Source: Rhodopseudomonas palustris (GTDB lineage: Bacteria; Pseudomonadota; Alphaproteobacteria; Rhizobiales; Xanthobacteraceae). Taken from it: a stretch of DNA of 64,000 nucleotides. The translations under genes were made by a program, and so were the position numbers. The stretch covers positions 2,666,001 to 2,730,000 of the forward strand of contig NZ_CP019966.1 in the NCBI RefSeq assembly GCF_003031265.1. The letters run 5' to 3'. Below, piece by piece: positions 45,843 through 55,555 of this stretch. Each line of letters begins with the position of its first letter. Positions within the stretch are counted from its first letter, which is position 1. The notes beneath the pieces were generated by a model. That model was not told where the DNA came from, searched no databases, and saw only the letters and a program-made list of their open reading frames with translations.

Positions 45843-47207
45843 CTAACCCGCGCCCGCCAGCCGCACACCGGCGCGCAGGAATTTCTGCGGATCTACCGCT
45901 TCGCCGTCGATGCGGGTTTCGTAGTGCAGATGCGGGCCGGTCGAGCGGCCGGTGGAGCCGACTTCGCCGATCACCTGGCCGATCTGCACGCTCTGGCCGA
46001 CCTTGGCGATGATCTTCGACAGGTGGCCGTAGCGGGTCGACAGGCCGTTGCCGTGATCGATCTCGACCATCTGGCCGTAGCCGCCCTGCCAGCCGGCATT
46101 CACCACCTTGCCGACCGCGGTGGCGCGGACCGGATCGCCGCTGGAGGCGCGGAAGTCGAGCCCGGTGTGCATCGCCGGACGGCCGAGGAACGGATCGGAG
46201 CGGACGCCGAAGCCCGAGGAGAACTCGACTTCGCCGAGCACCGGCTTGCGATACGGCACCAGCGCGAGGGCGCGGTTGAGGCGTTCGAACTGCGAGCGGC
46301 TGATGTAGATCCTGTACAGCTGACGGTCGAACGCGCTGGCGTTGGCGCCCGGCTGCTTCACCGGCACGAACGGACCGCCGACGGCAGCGCGCGGCGCGGA
46401 GGCTTCGATGCCTCGGGCGTCGAGGCCGAGATCAGTCAGCACGCCCCGCATCCGGCGCGCACGCGACTCGAAGCTCTCTTCGACCGCGCCGAGCGAGGCA
46501 ACCTGGCGGCGCTCGACCTGGTCGAGCGAGGTCTGCAACCGCATCAAAACGCTCTCGACGCCCTGGCTCTTGGCGTACTGCGTCGGCGCTTGTTCGAGCG
46601 CGGACGGCGAGGTGCGCGACTCCAGCCGCGCCTCGCGGTCGGGCGGCGCGACGAAGATCACCGTGTCGTTGATCGGCGACGGCTTCGGCCGGCTGTTCGT
46701 CTCGGCTTCGAACGACGGCGTGCGGGTCGGCTTGATGCTGCCGGTGACGCCGACGTCGGGCAGGGCGCTGAGCGCGCCGGCGCGAGACTCCAGCAGCGAC
46801 TGCCGCCGCATGATCTGTTCGAGCTTCTGATCGAACTGCTCCTGGTCAAGCAGCTGCCGGCTGGTGGTGCGATCGACCTTGGCGCGCAGCTCGGCGATCC
46901 GATCCTCATAGGCGTATTGCATCTCGGCCTGGCGGGCGATCAGCCGCGTCAGCACGTCGTCGCGGAATGTGAAGTAGGTCGCGGTCGCCGCGCTCCAGCA
47001 GCCGAGCAGCACGACGCTGCCGACCGCGATCCAGAACAGCACCGGCCCGATCCGCACCTGACGGCCGGCATGCGCAATCGTGTAGCTGTTACCAGCCGGC
47101 GCCGGCCGCTGAGGCGGACGCGCCTGGCGCGGCGCCGCCGGTCGGGGGGCTTGTTGATGGGCGTGGGGGTGAATCGCTGCGGATGGGTGGCCGGAACGGT
47201 ACGACAT
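45843..47207 (-). CDS. M23 (LytM) family metallopeptidase, membrane anchored
   Basis: The protein has 454 residues. A cytoplasmic His/Pro/Arg-rich tail leads to one membrane helix (about 54-75; VLFWIAVGSVVLLGCWSAATATYF). A long coiled coil follows (about 85-150), then a C-terminal LytM domain with the zinc motif MHTGLDFRA and HLHYETRIDG. The HxxxD and HxH ligands are intact, so it can cut peptidoglycan cross-links or act as an amidase activator. It resembles divisome-associated M23 proteins. Convergent with the SNIPE-like gene, stop codons 4 bp apart. Confidence 0.9.
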   Translation of the reverse strand: MSYRSGHPSAAIHPHAHQQAPRPAAPRQARPPQRPAPAGNSYTIAHAGRQVRIGPVLFWIAVGSVVLLGCWSAATATYFTFRDDVLTRLIARQAEMQYAYEDRIAELRAKVDRTTSRQLLDQEQFDQKLEQIMRRQSLLESRAGALSALPDVGVTGSIKPTRTPSFEAETNSRPKPSPINDTVIFVAPPDREARLESRTSPSALEQAPTQYAKSQGVESVLMRLQTSLDQVERRQVASLGAVEESFESRARRMRGVLTDLGLDARGIEASAPRAAVGGPFVPVKQPGANASAFDRQLYRIYISRSQFERLNRALALVPYRKPVLGEVEFSSGFGVRSDPFLGRPAMHTGLDFRASSGDPVRATAVGKVVNAGWQGGYGQMVEIDHGNGLSTRYGHLSKIIAKVGQSVQIGQVIGEVGSTGRSTGPHLHYETRIDGEAVDPQKFLRAGVRLAGAG

Positions 47208-47300
47208 CGGAACTCCCGCGCCGAACGGAAACTCGTCACGGTTCCGCTCAAGGCGCGGTGCGATTTGACCCCTGCATGGTTAATTTTCAGAAAATGAAAA

Positions 47301-47993
47301 CTATAGAGATTGCGCTGCAGCGAGCACCTGATCGGCGTGGCCGTCGACCTTCACGTTGCGCCACACCCGCGCGACGCGGCCCTCAGCATCGATCAAAACC
47401 GTGCTGCGAATAATCCCTTCGAACTTCCGGCCGTACAACGATTTCTCGCCCCAGGTGCCGTAAGCTTCGAGCATCGCATGCGTGGGATCGGACAGCAGCG
47501 GCGTCGCCAGCTGATGTTTGTCGCGGAACGAGTCCTGCGCCTTCACCGAGTCGGCCGAGACGCCGAGCACGGCCGTGCCGCAGGCTTTGAAATCGGCGGC
47601 TAGGCGGGTGAAGTCGATCGCCTCGCGGGTGCAGCCAGGGGTGTTGGCCTTCGGATAGAAGAACAGAACCAGCTTCTGGCCGGCAAAGTCGGCGCGGGAG
47701 ATCTCGCCGCCGCCATCGCGCGGCAGCCTGAAGTCCGGCGCGACGCTGCCCTCGGCGAGGCCGGCTGGCTTGGTTGCGGCGGATTTGGCCGCGGACTTCG
47801 CGTTAGCCTTCGGCGCCGCCGTCTTGGCAGTAGTGGGCTTGGCAGCGGGCAACTTGGCAGCAGCCTTCTTCGTCACGGCCGTGGTCTTCGCGGCGGACGG
47901 TTTGGCTGCCGCCTTCGTCGTCACCTTGGAGGTTTTCTTGGTGGCGGGCTTGGTGGCCGCCTTGGATGGTTTCTTGGGCGTCGGCTTGGGCAT
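47301..47993 (-). CDS. Bcp/PrxQ-like peroxiredoxin with histone-H1-like tail
   Basis: The protein has 230 residues. Residues 1-78 are a disordered tail of Lys, Ala, Thr and Pro (KKPSKAATKPATKK) resembling histone H1 or HU C-terminal arms. The rest is a thioredoxin-fold peroxiredoxin (VAPDFRLPRDGGGEISRADF) with the peroxidatic Cys121 in NTPGCTREAIDF. The usual E. coli Bcp resolving cysteine five residues later is replaced by Ile; Cys138 is the only other candidate. The ATG at 47993 follows GAAGGAAGG. It should reduce peroxides with thioredoxin. The tail may bring it to DNA; that is inference. Confidence 0.88.
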   Translation of the reverse strand: MPKPTPKKPSKAATKPATKKTSKVTTKAAAKPSAAKTTAVTKKAAAKLPAAKPTTAKTAAPKANAKSAAKSAATKPAGLAEGSVAPDFRLPRDGGGEISRADFAGQKLVLFFYPKANTPGCTREAIDFTRLAADFKACGTAVLGVSADSVKAQDSFRDKHQLATPLLSDPTHAMLEAYGTWGEKSLYGRKFEGIIRSTVLIDAEGRVARVWRNVKVDGHADQVLAAAQSL

Positions 47994-48187
47994 GCGCCTT
48001 CCTTTCGTCGCTTTCGAAGGGTCAAACATCGATTATCGCCTGGAAACGATGCGAGTTTGCCGCTGCTGGGCAAATCCGTCGACCTCGGGGTATGGTTGCA
48101 GGGATTCGGCGTACCGACCATCCCCGTTTGTTCAATGGGCCCGTTGGGCCGGTGGCGAGTTGAGGTTTCAAGCGAGGATTGGCAGCA

Positions 48188-51100
48188 ATGCCGCCACAGG
48201 AGCGCATCCTGCGCGACGGCGCACACCCCTCCCGCGAAGAACCGGCTCCCGACGCGCGCGTGCAACGAGAGGCAATGGCCAAACATCCGACGCCGGACCA
48301 GTCCGACCCGCACGCTGGCCAAGACTCCAACGATCCCCATTGGCACGACGGCCATTGGGATCATGAGCACGAGGAAGATGCGCGGCACCGCGCCCGCAAA
48401 TTGCTGAAGCGCCGCAACCTCGGTCTCGATCGTATCGACGACTGGCCGAGCCGCCGCGCGTCCGGCACGCCGTGGCTGAAGCGGACGCTGCTGACGCTTG
48501 CGGTGGTCGGCGCCGTGCTGATCGCGAGCTTCGCCGGACTGTGGCTGCGGCTCGGCGTCGGCCCGATCAATCTCGACATGGTGACGCCGTGGCTGGCAGA
48601 CGCGATCGAAGAGAACATCGGTCAGGGCAACACCGTTGAGATCGGCGGCACTCAGATCGAGCGGGCTGGCCGGATTCGGATCGCGGTGCGGATTCGCGAC
48701 ATCGTGGTGCGCGACCGCGATCACGTCGTGGTCGCCTCGGCACCCAAAGCCGAGGTGCGGCTATCCGGCTGGGCGCTGATGACCGGCAGGCTGCGCGCCG
48801 AGAGCCTGCGGCTGGTCGGCGCCGAACTGGCGATCCGGATCGATCCCGACGGGCAGGTGACGGTTTCAGCCGGCTCGACGGATCGGCCGCTGGCCACTGG
48901 CGTCGCGCCGAGCGGCCGTCCGGCTGAATTCAAGCTCCCGACCCAGCCGACCACTCCGGATGCAGGGGCGGCGGCGCCGGGTGCCACGCCGCCGGCGGCC
49001 TCGACCAACACGCCGCCGCCACCGACGGCGACCGATACGTCGGACACCATGAAGGGCGTGCTGGCCGGGCTCGAATGGCTGGACAGCCTCAGCCTGAGCG
49101 GGCTCGACGGTCAGAACCTCAACGAGATCGGCCTGAAGAACGGCAACCTCGTCGTCGACGACCAGCAGCGCGGCAACCGTTGGACCTTCGAGAACATCTC
49201 GCTCAGCCTGCGCCGCCCGAGCACCGGCGGCGTCGCGCTCAGCGTCGGCGAGGAGGGCGGGCTCAAGGCCTGGTCGCTCCGCGTCCAGGTCGGCCCGGCG
49301 CATGACGGAGTCCGCTCGGTCGAACTCCACGCCAACCAGGTGCCGACCCGGACCTTGCTGCTGGCGCTGCGGCTGAAGAACCTGACCTACAGTGCCGACT
49401 TCCCGCTCACTGGCGACCTCAAGGGCGAAGTCGGCCGCGACGGCGTCCCGACCTATTTCCGCGGCAAGCTGACCGCCGGCGCCGGCACCGTGATCGATTC
49501 CGACACGCCCGACTATCCAATGGCGATCGACCAGATCGAAACCTCGTTCGAATGGGACGCCAATCGCCGCGTGCTGATCGCGCCGTTCAAGGTGCTGGCC
49601 GGCCCCAACCGGGTGACGCTGCTGGCCTCCCTCGAGCCGCCGAACGGCAGCGTCAACGACTGGCGGCTCGGACTGTCCGGCGGCACCATCGTTCTGCCGG
49701 GCGCGCAGAACGAGAGCCCGCTGATCTTCAACCGGATTGCGGTTCGGGTCCGTTTCGATAGCGCCAATCGCCGCGTGCTGCTGACCCAGGCCGACGTCAG
49801 CAATGGCGAGATCGGCGTCGCCGGCTCCGGCAGCATCGATTACTCCGGCGAGCCGCGGTTGACGCTGGGCCTTGCCGGCACCCCGATGTCGGTGTCGGCG
49901 CTGAAGCGGATGTGGCCGGTGCTGATCGTGCCGGAGCTGCGGGAGTGGGTGAACGACAGGATCCTCGCCGGCTCGATCCAGACCATCGACATCGCGATCA
50001 ATTCGCCAATGAAGAACTTGTCGCGCCGCGGTCCGCCGATCCCGGACGAAGGGCTGCTGGTCAACATCCTCGGCAATGGCGCGGCGATCCATCCGGTCGA
50101 CGGCATGCCGGTCGTGAAGGATGCCGATATGCGGGTGCGGGTCACCGGCCGCACCGCAACGGTCGCGATCAATCAGGCCAATGCCGACACCGACGGCGGC
50201 CGCAAGGTGGCACTGTCGGACATTCTGTTCGAGGTGCCGGATCTGGCGCCGAAGCCGGCGCCGGCGCGGATCAAGTTCAAGCTCGAGGGCCCGGTGCCCG
50301 CAGTCGCCGAAGTGCTGGCTTCCGGCCGGCTCAGTGACGCGGCGGCGCTGCCGATCGATCCCAACACCAGCAAGGGCAACGTCTCGGCGCAGGTCGCGCT
50401 CGGCATGCCGATCCAGCGCGAGCTGACCAAGCAGGACACCAGCTACTCGATCAACGCTGACCTCAGCGGCTTCTCCGCCGACAAGGTGGCGATGGGCCAG
50501 AAGCTCGAGGCCAATGCGCTGAAGGTGATCGCCAACAACCAGGGCTACCAGGTCAAGGGCGACGTCAAAATCAATGGTCAGGCGGCGTCGCTGGACTATC
50601 GCAAGCCGGTCGATGGCGACGCCGACGTCAAGCTGCAGGCGACGCTCGACGATGCCAGCCGCGCCCGGCTCGGTGTCGATCTCGGCAGCGGTCTCAGCGG
50701 TCCGCTTGGCGTCAAGTTGACCGGCAAGATGGGTGACAACGAACAGGATTCCAAGTTCGGCATCGAAGCCGATCTGACCCCGGTGAAGGTCGACAATCTG
50801 CTGCCGGGCTGGAGCAAGCAGCCGGGCAAGCCCGGCAAGGCGACCTTCAACGTCACGCGCAAGCCGCAATCGACCCGGCTCGATGATGTCACCATCGAAG
50901 GCGGCGGCACGCTGATCAAGGGCTCTCTCGAAGTCGACCCCGAAGGCGATCTGATCAACATCAACTTCCCGGTGTACTCGCCGTCCGAAGGCGACAAGGC
51001 GATGCTGAAGGCCGATCGCGGTCCCGACGGCGTCCTCAAGGCGGTGATGCGCGGTGACGTGTTCGACGGCCGCGGCTTCATCCGCTCGGCGCTGTCGGGC

Positions 51101-51916
51101 AGCTCCAGCGACGCCAAGGGCAAGAGCATCGATTTCGATCTCGACCTGAAGTTCGGTGCGGTCGCCGGCTTCTCCGGCGAGGCGCTGCGCAGCCTCGACG
51201 TCAAGACCACGCGCCGCAATGGCGCGATCCGCAGCTTCTCGATGAACGGCAAGCTCGGCCGCGACACCCCGATCACCGCCGATCTGCGTGGCCGCAATCA
51301 GGGCCGCGAAGTGATCTATCTCGAGACCAACGACGCCGGCGCGTTCTTCCGCTTCACCGACAGCTACTCGAAGATGTATGGCGGCCAGCTCTCGCTGGCG
51401 GTCGAGCCGCCTGGCGGCGAGCCGCGCGAGAAGGAGGGCCTGATCAACGTCCGCGACTTCACCGTGAAGGGCGAAGCTGCGCTCGACCGCGTCGCCGCCG
51501 GCGCGCCGGGCGGACCGCCGCAGGGACTGGCGTTCTCGCGCCTGCGCGCCGAGTTCAGCCGGCAGAACGGCACGCTGACTATTCGCGACGGCGTGGTGAA
51601 GGGGCCGACGATCGGCGCCACGATCGAAGGCTCGATCGATTACAGCGCCAACCAGGTGCGGATGAGCGGCACCTTCGTGCCGATGTACGGGCTGAACAAC
51701 ATGTTCGGGCAGATCCCGATCGTCGGCCTGTTCCTGGGCGGCGGCAGCAACGAGGGGCTGATCGGCGTCACCTATGAGGTGGTCGGCACGCCGGGCAAAC
51801 CGGTGCTGCGGGTCAACCCGATCTCGGCGATGGCACCGGGCGTGCTGCGCAAGATCTTCGAATTCAACACCGGCCGACAAAACAACGGCGCCGATTTCCC
51901 GGCGCCGCCAAACTAA
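48188..51916 (+). CDS. Giant AsmA-like / DUF3971 inner-membrane protein
   Basis: The protein has about 1242 residues. A His/Asp-rich cytoplasmic tail (residues about 45-65) and basic stretch lead to one membrane helix (LLTLAVVGAVLIASFAGLWLR), then a very long periplasmic part made of repeated beta-rich, Asp/Gly/Lys segments with a DUF3971-type middle and an AsmA-like C-terminal region (GVVKGPTIGATIEGSIDY). Related proteins (YhdP, TamB, YdbH) form hydrophobic grooves that move phospholipids to the outer membrane. ATG 48188 follows GAGG. It is convergent with the cytochrome b561 gene, with a palindromic repeat between. Confidence 0.88.
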   Translation: MPPQERILRDGAHPSREEPAPDARVQREAMAKHPTPDQSDPHAGQDSNDPHWHDGHWDHEHEEDARHRARKLLKRRNLGLDRIDDWPSRRASGTPWLKRTLLTLAVVGAVLIASFAGLWLRLGVGPINLDMVTPWLADAIEENIGQGNTVEIGGTQIERAGRIRIAVRIRDIVVRDRDHVVVASAPKAEVRLSGWALMTGRLRAESLRLVGAELAIRIDPDGQVTVSAGSTDRPLATGVAPSGRPAEFKLPTQPTTPDAGAAAPGATPPAASTNTPPPPTATDTSDTMKGVLAGLEWLDSLSLSGLDGQNLNEIGLKNGNLVVDDQQRGNRWTFENISLSLRRPSTGGVALSVGEEGGLKAWSLRVQVGPAHDGVRSVELHANQVPTRTLLLALRLKNLTYSADFPLTGDLKGEVGRDGVPTYFRGKLTAGAGTVIDSDTPDYPMAIDQIETSFEWDANRRVLIAPFKVLAGPNRVTLLASLEPPNGSVNDWRLGLSGGTIVLPGAQNESPLIFNRIAVRVRFDSANRRVLLTQADVSNGEIGVAGSGSIDYSGEPRLTLGLAGTPMSVSALKRMWPVLIVPELREWVNDRILAGSIQTIDIAINSPMKNLSRRGPPIPDEGLLVNILGNGAAIHPVDGMPVVKDADMRVRVTGRTATVAINQANADTDGGRKVALSDILFEVPDLAPKPAPARIKFKLEGPVPAVAEVLASGRLSDAAALPIDPNTSKGNVSAQVALGMPIQRELTKQDTSYSINADLSGFSADKVAMGQKLEANALKVIANNQGYQVKGDVKINGQAASLDYRKPVDGDADVKLQATLDDASRARLGVDLGSGLSGPLGVKLTGKMGDNEQDSKFGIEADLTPVKVDNLLPGWSKQPGKPGKATFNVTRKPQSTRLDDVTIEGGGTLIKGSLEVDPEGDLININFPVYSPSEGDKAMLKADRGPDGVLKAVMRGDVFDGRGFIRSALSGSSSDAKGKSIDFDLDLKFGAVAGFSGEALRSLDVKTTRRNGAIRSFSMNGKLGRDTPITADLRGRNQGREVIYLETNDAGAFFRFTDSYSKMYGGQLSLAVEPPGGEPREKEGLINVRDFTVKGEAALDRVAAGAPGGPPQGLAFSRLRAEFSRQNGTLTIRDGVVKGPTIGATIEGSIDYSANQVRMSGTFVPMYGLNNMFGQIPIVGLFLGGGSNEGLIGVTYEVVGTPGKPVLRVNPISAMAPGVLRKIFEFNTGRQNNGADFPAPPN

Positions 51917-51933
51917 ATCAGATAACGACCTAT

Positions 51934-52048
51934 CTCCGTCATTGAGTGTCAACGGGTCTGGCCTCTGGCCGGCCCGATGACAATTCCGACAAGTAATCCA
52001 GCTCGGTGCACGGAGCTGGATTACGTCGTCGGATTCGCCAATGACGAG
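51934..52048. repeat. Dispersed palindromic intergenic repeat, copy 1
   Basis: A roughly 115-bp element bounded by CTCCGTCATTG and CAATGACGAG. Inside is a strong hairpin, TAATCCAGCTC-n7-GAGCTGGATTA with a small offset, and a block GGCCTCTGGCCGGCCC. It matches the reverse complement of 56665-56787 along its length. It lies between the stops of two convergent genes. Confidence 0.8.
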
Positions 52049-52056
52049 GTGTGGCG

Positions 52057-52617
52057 TTACTTGCCGCGCAGCCACGGCACCATGCGGCCGAGCGTTGCGT
52101 CGTGACGGAAGTACTGGTGCCACAGCGCGCCGATCACGTGGATCAGCACGACGATCGCGGTCAAAAGGAACAGCGGTTCGTGCGCCGCATGCAGCGCGCC
52201 GGCGATTGCGTCGTTCTTGGCGAGCGGCGGAATGCCGAGCAGGTCGACGCCGCGGCCGGAGAACAGCGTCATGCCGAGGCCGGTGATCGGGACCGCGAGC
52301 AGCAGCAGGTAGAGCAGGCCGTGGCTGATCCGGGCGATCACCTCGGTGATGCGCGGCGAGGGTACCAGATCGGGCGCGCCGTGGATCTTGATCCACAGGA
52401 TGCGAACCACGCCGAGGCCGAGCACGAGGGTGCCGATCGCCTTGTGCCAGCTGTACAGCGTGCCGCGCAGCGGGTCGGTCTTCTCCAGCCCGTGTGCGTA
52501 TTGCATCGAGGCGAACAGCGCGATCACGGCAAAGAAAATCAGCCAGTGAATGAGGACAGCGAGCGCGCCGTATTGGGCGGGCCGTTTGTCGGCGGTATCA
52601 AGAGTCGTGGTGGTCAT
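52057..52617 (-). CDS. Cytochrome b561
   Basis: The protein has 186 residues with four membrane helices (LAVLIHWLIFFAVIALFASM, HKAIGTLVLGLGVVRILW, ISHGLLYLLLLAVPITGLGM, LFLLTAIVVLIHVIGALWH). Each helix carries a histidine in the position of the two b-haem ligand pairs. It probably passes electrons from ubiquinol or superoxide in the inner membrane. The ATG at 52617 follows CGGAGAC; the frame is open to 52803. Confidence 0.92.
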   Translation of the reverse strand: MTTTTLDTADKRPAQYGALAVLIHWLIFFAVIALFASMQYAHGLEKTDPLRGTLYSWHKAIGTLVLGLGVVRILWIKIHGAPDLVPSPRITEVIARISHGLLYLLLLAVPITGLGMTLFSGRGVDLLGIPPLAKNDAIAGALHAAHEPLFLLTAIVVLIHVIGALWHQYFRHDATLGRMVPWLRGK

Positions 52618-52839
52618 GATGTCTCCGAAGCGAAATCGCGGCATGTCAAAGCCCGCCGCGCGAGCAGCCCATCGGACGATGATGCCCGGCAGGGCGGCGG
52701 CAGCGTGTGATCGAGCGCAATTTGGCCGAACACATTTTGCTGATCGCAGAGGCGAGGGGCCGCTAATGGCCCGGTCTATGCCACGCAGGGATTGCGAAGT
52801 CATGACTGATAGCTGCGACTGAAACGCAACAGCGTGCGC

Positions 52840-54057
52840 TTATTGTCGCTCCCGCAGCGCCGGGACTATCAGGAACGGGATCATGCCGAGCACCACGCTC
52901 ACCAGCGCGAAGCCGAGCACCGGATTGTAGCTCTGGGTGAGGTCGTGCAGCAGGCCGCCGCACCATGAACCGAACGCCGAGCCGAGGCCGCTACCGATCG
53001 ATATCGTGCCGTAGATCGTGCCGACGCGCTTGCCGCGGAAGATGCTCATCGCGGTGGCGGTGATCAGCGGGCCGCGCGAACCGATCATCGAGCCGAAGCA
53101 GATCACGAAGCCGCCGAGCAGCAACAGGTTCGGATACCACTGCAGCAGCCAGAGCAGCCCGAGGCCGGTGATCGAGATCGCATAGGAAAACAGGATCGAC
53201 GGACGCCGTCCGATCACGCCGTCGAGCCAACTCACGCCGAGCATGCCGACCACCAGCACGACGCCAGAGAAGCCCCAGGCGGTCGCCGCCTGCAGCGGGG
53301 TGAAGCCGGCGTCGACCAGATAGGCGACCACCTGCGCCGAGATCGAATACATCCCGATTGCGGTGAAGAAGAAAGTCGCGAACAGCGCCCAGAACGCGTG
53401 GTGGCGCATCGCGCTTCCCAGCGTCCAGCCGTCATCATCGGCATCCTGCGCGGGCCGCTGCGCGTGGGCGTCCGCCCCGGCGGCGAACCGCCGCCATGGC
53501 AGCAGCGACAGCGGCAGCAGCAGGATCAGCATCGCGCCGCCGAGGACCAGATACGCCTCGCGCCAGCCGTATCGTTCAATCAGTACCTGAGCGATCGGCA
53601 GCATCACCAGCACGCCGGCCCCGATCGCCGAATACACCACCGCCATCGCGGTCGGCAGCCGTGCGCCGAACCAGCGGCCGAGCAGGATTGAATTCGGAAC
53701 GTTGCCGGTGAAGGCGATGCCGAGGCCGACGCACAGCCCGACGGTGATCTGCAGCTGCCAGAGCCGCTCGGCGTAGGCGGCGATCAGCAGCGCGCCGCCG
53801 AGCAGGGCCATGCCGAGAGTGTAGACCGCGCGCGGGCCGGACCGATCGAACAGCCGGCCGACCAGAGGTGAGGCGAGGCCGGTGCACAGCGCCGTCAGCG
53901 AATAGATCGACACCACCTCGGCGCGGTCCCAGCCGAACGAGGCCGAGATCGGCAGCAGGAACACGGTGAAGCTCTCGCCGAGCCCGCGGCCGAGCAGCGA
54001 CAGCACGAAGCACAGGCCGAGAATGAACAGGCCGGTGCGCGAGGCACGGTGATCCAA
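52840..54057 (-). CDS. Major facilitator superfamily transporter
   Basis: The protein has 405 residues and 12 predicted membrane helices. MFS features include GRLFDRSGPRAVYTLG after helix 2 (the loop A motif region) and DGVIGRRPS in the second half. It resembles oxalate:formate antiporter-like and monocarboxylate transporters (LGESFTVFLLPISASFGWDRAEV at helix 1). The substrate is unknown. The start is TTG at 54057 with GAAGGAT upstream. Confidence 0.85.
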   Translation of the reverse strand: MDHRASRTGLFILGLCFVLSLLGRGLGESFTVFLLPISASFGWDRAEVVSIYSLTALCTGLASPLVGRLFDRSGPRAVYTLGMALLGGALLIAAYAERLWQLQITVGLCVGLGIAFTGNVPNSILLGRWFGARLPTAMAVVYSAIGAGVLVMLPIAQVLIERYGWREAYLVLGGAMLILLLPLSLLPWRRFAAGADAHAQRPAQDADDDGWTLGSAMRHHAFWALFATFFFTAIGMYSISAQVVAYLVDAGFTPLQAATAWGFSGVVLVVGMLGVSWLDGVIGRRPSILFSYAISITGLGLLWLLQWYPNLLLLGGFVICFGSMIGSRGPLITATAMSIFRGKRVGTIYGTISIGSGLGSAFGSWCGGLLHDLTQSYNPVLGFALVSVVLGMIPFLIVPALRERQ

Positions 54058-54141
54058 GGACGATCCTTCCCGAACGAGTCCGCGTTTTTCACATCGAACG
54101 CGGTTTTGCCGGAAAGGAGCAGGGCCTGCCCGCGAATGGGG

Positions 54142-55398
54142 CTATGCAAGCCGAAGCAGCACGTGCTTCTTCTTCCCCATCGACAGCTTAATCACGCCGT
54201 CCGACGACAGGTCGGTCGCGGTCAGCGTCATCTTTTCGTCGGTCACCGGCGCATCGTTGACCTTGAGGCCGCCGGCCTTGATCTGGCGGCGGGCTTCGCC
54301 GTTGGAGGCGACCAGCCCGGTCTTCTCCGCGAACGCCACCAGCACGCCGATCCCGGCATCGAGCTCGCCGCGGCTGATCTCAACGCTCGGCAGGTCCTGG
54401 GCGGTGCCGCCCTGTTCGAAGGTGGTGCGCGCGGTGGCTTCGGCCTTGTCGGCCGCCTCGCGGCCGTGCATCAGCGCGGTCGCCTCGGTGGCCAGGATCT
54501 TCTTAGCGTCGTTGATCTCGGCACCCTGCAGCTTCGACAGCCGCTCGATTTCGTCCATCGGCAGCAGCGTGAACAGCTTTAGGAAGCGGCCGACGTCGGC
54601 GTCCTCGGTGTTGCGCCAGTACTGCCAGTAATCATACGGCGCCAGCATGTCGCCGTTGAGCCAAACCGCACCGGCGGCGCTCTTGCCCATCTTGGCGCCC
54701 GAGGCGGTGGTGAGCAGCGGGCAGGTCAGCGCATGGAGCTGATGCGTGCCCATGCGGCGGCCGAGGTCGACGCCGTTGACGATGTTGCCCCACTGATCCG
54801 AGCCGCCCATCTGCAGATTGCATTTGTAGCGGCGCGCCAGCTCGACGAAGTCGTAGGACTGCAGGATCATGTAGTTGAATTCGATGAATGACAGTTCCTG
54901 CTCACGCTCGAGCCGCAGCTTCACCGAGTCCATCGTCAGCATGCGGTTGATCGAGAAGTGGCGGCCGACGTCGCGCAGCATCTCGATGTAGTTCAGCTTG
55001 GTCAGCCACTCGGCGTTGTCGGCCATCACCGCGTCGCTGTGGCCGTCGCCGAACTTGATGAACTTCGAGAACGTGCCCTTGATCGACTCCTTGTTGGCGT
55101 CGATCTGCTCATAGGTGAGGATCTTGCGGGTCTCGTCGCGGCCGGACGGATCGCCGACGCGCGTGGTGCCGCCGCCCATCAGTGCGATCGGCTTGTTGCC
55201 GGTCGCCTGCAGCCAGTGCAGCATCATGATCGAGAGCAGATGGCCGACATGCAGCGACGCCGCGGTGCAGTCGTAACCGACATACGCGACCACTTCGCCC
55301 TTCGCCGCGAGCGCGTCCAGCGAGTCGGGGTCGGAAATCTGATGAATGAATCCCCGGCTTTGGAGAACATTCATAAAATCAGACTTAAAAGCGGTCAT
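54142..55398 (-). CDS. tyrS: Tyrosyl-tRNA synthetase
   Basis: The protein has 418 residues. The class I signature HVGH is at 50-53 ([11 protein letters not shown]) and the KMSKS variant KMGKS at 236-240. Tyrosine-site residues lie in [12 protein letters not shown] and [10 protein letters not shown]. The C-terminal S4-like RNA-binding domain begins near [10 protein letters not shown] and includes [14 protein letters not shown]. It charges tRNA-Tyr. It is divergent from anmK across about 160 bp, a common arrangement in this group. Confidence 0.98.
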   Translation of the reverse strand: MTAFKSDFMNVLQSRGFIHQISDPDSLDALAAKGEVVAYVGYDCTAASLHVGHLLSIMMLHWLQATGNKPIALMGGGTTRVGDPSGRDETRKILTYEQIDANKESIKGTFSKFIKFGDGHSDAVMADNAEWLTKLNYIEMLRDVGRHFSINRMLTMDSVKLRLEREQELSFIEFNYMILQSYDFVELARRYKCNLQMGGSDQWGNIVNGVDLGRRMGTHQLHALTCPLLTTASGAKMGKSAAGAVWLNGDMLAPYDYWQYWRNTEDADVGRFLKLFTLLPMDEIERLSKLQGAEINDAKKILATEATALMHGREAADKAEATARTTFEQGGTAQDLPSVEISRGELDAGIGVLVAFAEKTGLVASNGEARRQIKAGGLKVNDAPVTDEKMTLTATDLSSDGVIKLSMGKKKHVLLRLA

Positions 55399-55555
55399 CT
55401 GTATCGGTCTCTGATCACGGTTATTTCACGCATCGCGCAGATCGCGCGCGAAGACGCCCAGGAATGTCTTTCGGGCGCGTTACCCTGTGGCATTATAAGA
55501 ACTAGGTGTTTGACACAAGTTGGACATTCCGCAGCGGCCAGAGAAGGCGCGTGCC

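Noticed and set aside
48866..52396. A 1176-residue open frame on the minus strand opposite the AsmA-like gene
   Set aside because: It is the mirror of a high-GC coding gene. It has Arg/Asp/His-rich shadow composition, no domain and no ribosome site, and it runs through the repeat and into cytochrome b561.
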